From assembly GCA_017990865.1 (NCBI GenBank), contig JAGNNB010000256.1, positions 1 to 5,161 on the forward strand: 5,161 nt of DNA, written 5' to 3'. Position 1 is the first letter of the stretch. Every line of letters starts with the position of its first letter. Positions 1 to 3,849 of the stretch are shown here, one piece after another. The notes under the pieces are model-generated. The model saw only the letters and a list, made by a program, of their open reading frames with translations, searched no databases and was not told the origin of the DNA. Both the position numbers and the translations under genes were made by a program. Source of the stretch: Lysobacteraceae bacterium. Lineage in GTDB: Bacteria > Pseudomonadota > Gammaproteobacteria > Xanthomonadales > Xanthomonadaceae.

Positions 1-1
1 C

Positions 2-367
2 GAACCTCCGGTGGAAGACCCCAGCGCGACCAAACCAGTCACCACCCTCGCCCGCGACGACGGCCGCGCCGGATGGTTGGCGTCGGTGGATCGCGCCAAA
101 GGCACGGTGCTGATGGTGCCGGTTCCCGCCTCGGCGGACGCGCAGGGTCGCGAACCCGAGTTGTGGCTGATCCCGCCGGGTGAATCGCCGAAGTCGCTGG
201 GCATCGTGTCGATCGACCGCGCGCATACCGTCAAGGTGCCGGAGGCGCTGCGCGCCGCGCTGGCCCAGGGCGCGGTGCTGGCGATCACGCTCGAGCCGCA
301 CGGCGGCGCGCCGCGCGGCATCCCGACCGGGCCGATCGTGGCCAAGGGCGATGTGGTGACGTTGTGA
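2..367 (+). CDS. RskA-type anti-sigma factor, C-terminal part (5' end outside window)
   Basis: This is the C-terminal 121 residues of an anti-sigma-K (RskA) family protein. Such proteins hold an ECF sigma factor inactive through a cytoplasmic N-terminal domain, which is joined by one membrane helix to a periplasmic C-terminal domain. Only the periplasmic domain is visible. The evidence is the order of its typical motifs: an ELWLIPPGESPKSLG strand near residues 52-66, then ITLEPHGGAPRGIPTGPIVA at about residues 95-114, which matches the usual 'vTlEP.GGsp.PtGpvva' ending. The reading frame is open to the window edge. The GTG at position 11 has no reason to be the start, because the sigma-binding and transmembrane parts must lie upstream. 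The matching sigma gene is probably also upstream. A stem-loop follows the stop codon. The family call is confident; the identity of the sigma partner is inferred only. Confidence 0.85.
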   Translation, partial: EPPVEDPSATKPVTTLARDDGRAGWLASVDRAKGTVLMVPVPASADAQGREPELWLIPPGESPKSLGIVSIDRAHTVKVPEALRAALAQGAVLAITLEPHGGAPRGIPTGPIVAKGDVVTL

Positions 368-394
368 TCGCATCCGCCGCGCGTGCGCGCGTTC

Positions 395-428
395 GGGCGA
401 CCCGAGCGCCGCACGAAGGCGGTCGCCC
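395..428 (+). terminator. Strong stem-loop after the anti-sigma gene (possible terminator or attenuator)
   Basis: GGGCGACC at 395-402 is perfectly complementary to GGTCGCCC at 421-428, giving an 8-bp GC-rich stem. A further GCC/GGC pairing (408-410 with 418-420) lies inside the loop. It starts 27 bp after the anti-sigma stop codon and ends 24 bp before the DUF2878 start. It is followed by only two T residues (429-430), so a classical U-tract is missing. It could be a terminator, a processing site that sets different expression of the flanking genes, or a fold without function. Confidence 0.45.
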
Positions 429-442
429 TTCGAATTCGATGC

Positions 443-446
443 GGAG
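443..446 (+). promoter_or_regulatory. Ribosome binding site for the DUF2878 gene
   Basis: GGAG lies 6 nt before the ATG at 453. It favours this start over the in-frame ATGs at 465 and 468. No convincing -35/-10 pair is visible between 368 and 452. Confidence 0.6.
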
Positions 447-452
447 CGCGGT

Positions 453-1019
453 ATGCCGGGCGGGATGATGTTCTGGGCCAATCTGCTGGGCTATCAAATC
501 GTCTGGTTCGTGGTCATCGGCGGCGCGGCGCGCGGGCTTTGGTGGCCGGGCGTCGTGGCGGCGGCGCTCTTCGCGGCGGCGCATTTGCGTTTCGGCGTCC
601 GCGACCCCGCCAGCCGCGCGACGGATGCGCGATTGCTCATCGTCGCGATCGCGATCGGTCTGGTGTTGGACGGCATGCTCGCGCGCAGCGGCTTGGTGCG
701 TTACGCCGCAAGCGACATCGCCCTGCCTTCGGGCGGCGCGCCGCTTTGGATTCTCGCGTTGTGGGCCTGTTTCGCGTTGACGCTGCGGCATTCGATGGCC
801 GCACTGATCCGTCTGCCGCAGGTGGCCGCGCTGGCCGGCGCGGTGTTCGGCCCGCTCGCGTATTACGGCGTGGCTCGCGTCGGTGCGGCGGCGACGCTCT
901 CGACGCCGCAGTGGCAGCCGTTGCTCGCGCTGTGCATCGGCTGGATATCGGCGATGCTGATCTTCGCCACTCTGGCGCGACACTGGTCGCCGCCACGAAA
1001 CGTCATCGAAACGCCATGA
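453..1019 (+). CDS. DUF2878 family inner-membrane protein
   Basis: This is a 188-residue, very hydrophobic protein recognised as DUF2878, a family of unknown biochemical function. Six membrane helices can be drawn, at about residues 10-24, 31-46, 60-78, 97-115, 123-143 and 155-174. Family-like landmarks are N10 and Q15 in helix 1, D73 at the end of helix 3, the PLWILALWACFALTLRHS block (about 97-114) and GAVFGPLAYYGVARVGA (about 129-145). The length is usual for the family. From memory, DUF2878 genes often sit beside CFA-synthase-type methyltransferases and FAD-dependent oxidoreductases in stress-regulated lipid operons, and the arrangement here fits that. The stop codon overlaps the next gene's ATG (ATGA at 1016-1019), so translation of the two is probably coupled. 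A role in moving or presenting lipid substrate in the inner membrane is a guess from context. Confidence 0.85.
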   Translation: MPGGMMFWANLLGYQIVWFVVIGGAARGLWWPGVVAAALFAAAHLRFGVRDPASRATDARLLIVAIAIGLVLDGMLARSGLVRYAASDIALPSGGAPLWILALWACFALTLRHSMAALIRLPQVAALAGAVFGPLAYYGVARVGAAATLSTPQWQPLLALCIGWISAMLIFATLARHWSPPRNVIETP

Positions 1020-2119
1020 CGAACACCGAGATGTCGCAAGACCTGCCCCAAGACCGACCCGGCCCGGGTCTGATCGGGTTGGCCGAGCGCGGCTGGTTGC
1101 CCGATGCTCTGCTGCGTTACGGCATTCGCCGCCAATGCGAGGATCGCTTGCGAAGCGAACGCGCCGGCGGCATCGAAGCGCAAGCCGCACGTTTTCGCGA
1201 ACGCATCGAAGACTTGCGCCGCAGCCCGTTGGCGATCCATACCGACGTCGCAAACGCGCAGCATTACGAATTGCCGCCGGCTTTCTTCGAACACTGTTTG
1301 GGCCGGCGTTTGAAGTATTCCTGCGCCTACTATCCGAATGGCGACGAAACGCTGGACCAGGCCGAAGAGGCGATGCTGCGGTTGTACGGCGAACGCGCCG
1401 AACTCGCCGACGGCCAAGACATTTTGGAACTCGGCTGCGGCTGGGGCTCGCTGACGCTGTGGATGGCGGAGCGTTATCCGAATGCGCGGATCGTCGCCGT
1501 CTCCAACTCGAGGCCGCAGCGCGAACACATCGAAGCGCGTTGCCGCGAACGCGGTTTCGACCACGTGCGCGTCCTCACTGCCGACGTCAATCGTCTGCAG
1601 CTCGACCCGGAACGTTTCGACCGCTGCGTCTCGATCGAAATGTTCGAACACATGCGCAACTACGAGCGCCTTCTCGGCAACATCGCGTCGTGGCTGCGCC
1701 CCGGTGGCAAGCTGTTCGTGCAGATCTTCGCGCACGCGACTTTGATGTACCCGTTCGAAACCGATGGCGAACGCAACTGGATGGGCCGGCATTTCTTCAC
1801 CGGCGGCTTGATGCCCGCGTCGGACACGCTGCTGTGGTTTCAGGACGCGCTGCGGATCGAACAGCGCTGGCACATCGACGGCCGTCACTATGAACGCACC
1901 GCGAACGATTGGTTGCGCAATCAGGACGCGCACAGAGATGCGGTGCTGGCCGTGTTAAGTGAGACGTACGGCCCCGAACGCGCGCACCTGTGGCATCAAC
2001 GCTGGCGCATGTTCTGGATGGCCTGCGCGGAAATGTTCGGTTACGCCGACGGCCAGGAATGGCGCGTCGCGCATTATCGTTTCGCTCGCCCGGCTCCGGG
2101 CACGGGAGATCGCTCATGA
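1016..2119 (+). CDS. SAM-dependent methyltransferase, cyclopropane-fatty-acid-synthase superfamily, coclaurine-N-methyltransferase-like
   Basis: This 367-residue enzyme transfers a methyl or methylene group from S-adenosylmethionine. Landmarks in order are: KYSCAYY (100-106), whose Cys matches a conserved CFA-synthase cysteine; SAM motif I ELGCGWGS (138-145); VSNSRPQ (162-168); TAD (188-190); SIEMFEHM (206-213), with E208, E211 and H212; LRPGG (227-231); FFTGGLMPA (260-268); and MFWMACAEMFGY (332-343). The SIEMFEHM block, the FTGG-MPA block and the C-terminal W-R-F-M-A-EMFG pattern closely resemble plant coclaurine N-methyltransferases and their bacterial relatives, rather than E. coli Cfa. 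There is no signal peptide, so it is cytosolic or at the inner membrane face. The substrate is unknown; an unsaturated phospholipid chain or an amine head group are both possible. The ATG at 1016 overlaps the previous stop codon. The frame is open back to about 383, but that stretch overlaps the DUF2878 gene in another frame and shows no family match. No Shine-Dalgarno precedes the start, which fits translational coupling. Confidence 0.88.
   Translation: MTNTEMSQDLPQDRPGPGLIGLAERGWLPDALLRYGIRRQCEDRLRSERAGGIEAQAARFRERIEDLRRSPLAIHTDVANAQHYELPPAFFEHCLGRRLKYSCAYYPNGDETLDQAEEAMLRLYGERAELADGQDILELGCGWGSLTLWMAERYPNARIVAVSNSRPQREHIEARCRERGFDHVRVLTADVNRLQLDPERFDRCVSIEMFEHMRNYERLLGNIASWLRPGGKLFVQIFAHATLMYPFETDGERNWMGRHFFTGGLMPASDTLLWFQDALRIEQRWHIDGRHYERTANDWLRNQDAHRDAVLAVLSETYGPERAHLWHQRWRMFWMACAEMFGYADGQEWRVAHYRFARPAPGTGDRS
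2104..2108 (+). promoter_or_regulatory. Ribosome binding site for the lipocalin gene
   Basis: GGGAG sits inside the end of the methyltransferase gene, 7 nt before the ATG at 2116. It selects this start over an in-frame upstream ATG at 1990, which would lie deep inside the methyltransferase gene. Confidence 0.75.
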
Positions 2120-2676
2120 ACAAATTCGTCGTCGCCGGTTTGCTGGCGCTCGCGCTCATCGCCGTCGTGGTCTTCGCTGCGGGCGCGCGCGGAAAATCGC
2201 AAATCCCGCCGGTCGCGAGCGTGGATCTGCCGCGTTTCATGGGCGATTGGTACGTTATCGCGCACATCCCCACGTTCGTCGAACGCGATTCCTACGATGC
2301 GATCGAATCCTATGCGCAAGGGCCGGAGGGCAAGATTCTGACCACGTTCCGCCAGCGCAAGGGCGGACACGATGCGCCGATCAAGGTAATGAACCCGGTC
2401 GGGACGGTGCGCGAAAGCACCGGCAATGCGATCTGGAACATGCAGTTCGTGTGGCCGATCAAAGCCGAATACGTGATCGTCTATCTCAACGACGACTACA
2501 CCCAAACCATCGTCGGCCGCAGCGCCCGCGATTACGTGTGGATCATGGCGCGCACGCCGAGCATTTCCGACACCGACTACGACGCGCACCTCGCGCGACT
2601 GCGCGAACTCGGCTACGACCTGAGCAAGCTGCGCAAAGTGCCGCAACGCGCGGCCGAAGCGCCGCCCGCGCCCTGA
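2116..2676 (+). CDS. Blc-like bacterial lipocalin with N-terminal signal or anchor
   Basis: This 186-residue protein is a lipocalin, a small beta-barrel that binds hydrophobic ligands. In Gram-negative bacteria the Blc type acts in the envelope and is linked to lysophospholipid binding and membrane stress. Residues 4-22 form a hydrophobic segment after a single Lys. An A-G-A site at 22-24 could be cut by signal peptidase I. The barrel starts with the lipocalin signature FMGDWYVIAHIP (41-52), continues through YVIVYLNDDY (119-128), and ends with GRSARDYVWIMARTPSIS (134-151) and LGYDLSKL (165-172). These are close in pattern and order to the end of E. coli Blc. Blc is a lipoprotein, but there is no Cys lipobox here, so the protein should be either periplasmic or held by its N-terminal helix. 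The start overlaps the methyltransferase stop (ATGA at 2116-2119). Together with the strong ribosome binding site, this places it as the third gene of the operon, perhaps handling lipids made or altered by the first two products. Confidence 0.9.
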   Translation: MNKFVVAGLLALALIAVVVFAAGARGKSQIPPVASVDLPRFMGDWYVIAHIPTFVERDSYDAIESYAQGPEGKILTTFRQRKGGHDAPIKVMNPVGTVRESTGNAIWNMQFVWPIKAEYVIVYLNDDYTQTIVGRSARDYVWIMARTPSISDTDYDAHLARLRELGYDLSKLRKVPQRAAEAPPAP

Positions 2677-2687
2677 CGCAGCGCAGG

Positions 2688-2709
2688 GTGCCGCGTCGAT
2701 GCTCGGCAC
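2688..2709. terminator. Hairpin between convergent genes, possible bidirectional terminator
   Basis: GTGCCG (2688-2693) pairs perfectly with CGGCAC (2704-2709) around a 10-nt loop. It lies inside the 36-bp gap between the lipocalin stop (2676) and the opposing lipoprotein stop (2713), where both genes need to end. There is no T-tract on either side, so support comes mainly from position. Confidence 0.35.
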
Positions 2710-2712
2710 GGC

Positions 2713-3663
2713 TCATCTCGCCTGCCGTTGTTCGTATTCGCGCCGATTGCGCATGCCCTGCAGGACGCCGCGCGAACGCGCGCCGTCGCGACGGACTTGC
2801 GCCATGAAATAACGGGCCAGCGGCGCCGGCAAGGTCGCGTCCATCGCGATGTCGCGCCGCCCATAATCGTAGATGCGCGGTTGTCGCCACGGATCGAACG
2901 CATCGGTGCCCAGACTTTGCGCGCTGTCGAGAAAAATTTGCGATGTGGGCACGACGATGCGCGCGGACTGTCCCTTTCCGGCATCGGCACCCGCATCGGC
3001 GACGATCCATACCGCGACCGTATGATTGGACGTGGGCCAAAACAGCCCGACCTGCGAACGCCGCGACAGCCCCATTCCATGCGCGACCACGGCGAACAGC
3101 GCCGACAACTCGTCGCATTCGGCCACTGCAGTCGTCGTCGGCCACGCCGTGCCCTTCGGCGCGGCCAACGCGCGCCACTGCGTCCAAACCGCGTCCGACT
3201 GCGGCTGGCGGTCGGTCACGCGCCATTCCAAGCCCCACAAACCGCCCACGCGCGTGGCTTCGAACGCGAGGCGCACGCGCAGGTAATCGGCGTACAGACG
3301 CGCGTCATCGCGCAAACCATGCTCCTTCCGCAGAGCGTCGTACTCGTCGCGCAAGGTCTTCGAGCGACCCAGCGCATCGGCTTCGGTCGAGAGCGCCGCG
3401 AACAGTTCGGAGATTGTCACTTCGCGCTTCCCGGGAAACCAAGCCTGCTCGTCGCGATTCGACGCTGTCTCCTGGCTTCGAGCGGCCGTCGCCGATGCGG
3501 ACGTGGTCTGCGCCGCATCGGCATGAGGCTTGGATTCCGAAGGCGCGCAAGCAGTGAGCACTGCCAACACCATCGCGTTGACGAGCGCGCGGATCGGGAT
3601 CGCGCTGCGAAGGCAGCCGAGAAGAAAGCGCTTTCGGCGATTTCGAATGGTCTTCGTCTTCAA
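2713..3663 (-). CDS. Putative outer-membrane lipoprotein with transglutaminase-like Cys-His-Asp pattern
   Basis: With the TTG start at 3663 the protein has 316 residues. The N-terminus is basic (KTKTIRNRRKR). A hydrophobic run leads to a lipobox, VLTAC, with the acylated Cys at 39. The next residue is Ala, not Asp, so transport to the outer membrane is expected. A Ser/Ala/Thr-rich linker follows to about residue 70, then a globular domain. Its core has C183 in ECDELSALFAVVAHGMGLSR (182-201), H214 in SNHTVAVWIV, and D246 in IFLDSAQSLG. The order and spacing resemble the Cys/His/Asp triad of transglutaminase-like (papain-fold) enzymes. I do not recognise a specific family, and enzyme activity is a hypothesis. 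The start is uncertain. TTG at 3663 has the best ribosome binding site but lies at a repeat. ATG at 3702 would add 13 residues. ATG at 3573 leaves only eight residues before the Cys. The gene converges on the lipocalin gene and is probably transcribed on its own. Confidence 0.7.
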   Translation of the reverse strand: MKTKTIRNRRKRFLLGCLRSAIPIRALVNAMVLAVLTACAPSESKPHADAAQTTSASATAARSQETASNRDEQAWFPGKREVTISELFAALSTEADALGRSKTLRDEYDALRKEHGLRDDARLYADYLRVRLAFEATRVGGLWGLEWRVTDRQPQSDAVWTQWRALAAPKGTAWPTTTAVAECDELSALFAVVAHGMGLSRRSQVGLFWPTSNHTVAVWIVADAGADAGKGQSARIVVPTSQIFLDSAQSLGTDAFDPWRQPRIYDYGRRDIAMDATLPAPLARYFMAQVRRDGARSRGVLQGMRNRREYEQRQAR

Positions 3664-3664
3664 A

Positions 3665-3693
3665 CAGGTCCCTCGCTGCGCTCGGGATGACAA
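3665..3693 (-). repeat. Dispersed intergenic repeat-like element
   Basis: Read on the - strand, the core is GTCATCCCGAGCGCAGCGAG followed by GGACCTGT. I recognise this as the type of short palindrome-bearing intergenic repeat common in many proteobacterial genomes, whose spurious translations read SSRAQRGT or IPSEARDL. In the frame of the lipoprotein gene it indeed reads SSRAQRGTC. The adjoining bases down to about 3624, which include the 12-bp perfect palindrome GAAAGCGCTTTC (3624-3635), may be part of the same element. Recognition is from memory; only one full copy is in the window. Confidence 0.6.
3670..3674 (-). promoter_or_regulatory. Shine-Dalgarno-like GAGGG before the TTG start of the lipoprotein gene
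   Basis: On the - strand GAGGG is followed by 6 nt and then TTG at 3663-3661. The spacing is ideal, but the bases belong to a repeat-like sequence, so the match may be chance. It is the main reason for choosing this start. Confidence 0.45.
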
Positions 3694-3833
3694 CTTCGAC
3701 ATTCTGCGTTCCGGCCTGCCGATGACATCGACCGACACAGCGGGATCATACGCCGAACGTAGCGGGAATCCCGGCGACCTGCGACGCACGAGCGCACGAC
3801 CCGCCCGAGCGCCGAAAGACGGCGAGCGCAGCG
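3674..3833. repeat. 11-bp inverted repeat pair spanning the intergenic gap
   Basis: CGCTGCGCTCG at 3674-3684 is the exact reverse complement of CGAGCGCAGCG at 3823-3833, with 138 bp between the arms. The first arm is the centre of the repeat-like element. The second lies 17 bp downstream (- strand sense) of the hydrolase stop codon. A small 5-bp hairpin, CGCCG-AAAGA-CGGCG (3810-3824), overlaps the second arm. The gap 3664-3849 holds no gene. Confidence 0.4.
3745..3750 (-). promoter_or_regulatory. Candidate -10 box of the lipoprotein gene
   Basis: The - strand reads TATGAT, one base from the sigma-70 -10 consensus, in an otherwise GC-rich gap and in the right direction. No good TTGACA-like -35 is found 16-18 bp upstream. 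At about that place sits a short inverted repeat, CGGGA-A-TCCCG (3763-3773), which could be a regulator site. A transcript from here would start near 3738 and carry a leader of roughly 75 nt before the TTG start. That argues against translation starting further upstream at 3789. Confidence 0.35.
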
Positions 3834-3849
3834 GACTGCGGCGAAAAAA

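Noticed and set aside
383..1015. In-frame N-terminal extension of the methyltransferase back to 383, giving a 578-residue protein
   Set aside because: The extension overlaps the DUF2878 gene in another frame, is Arg/Ala/Gly-rich like a shadow translation, and has no family resemblance. The ATG at 1016 begins a protein of normal family length.
285..1253. Antisense frame of 322 codons over the DUF2878 region
   Set aside because: Highly Arg-rich translation typical of a shadow frame; the sense strand encodes a coherent six-helix membrane protein.
863..1933. Long antisense open frame (356 codons) opposite the methyltransferase
   Set aside because: It is an effect of GC-rich codon bias on the opposite strand. 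The translation has no recognisable domain, and the sense gene is clear.
2728..3690. Long + strand open frame (320 codons) opposite the lipoprotein gene
   Set aside because: The translation is Arg/His/Gln-rich without domain or signal, whereas the - strand frame has a lipobox and a structured domain.
3664..3789. Start of the lipoprotein gene at 3789 (358 residues)
   Set aside because: It would translate the repeat-like element as SSRAQRGTC, place more than 75 residues before the lipobox Cys, and lie upstream of the candidate -10 box at 3745-3750.
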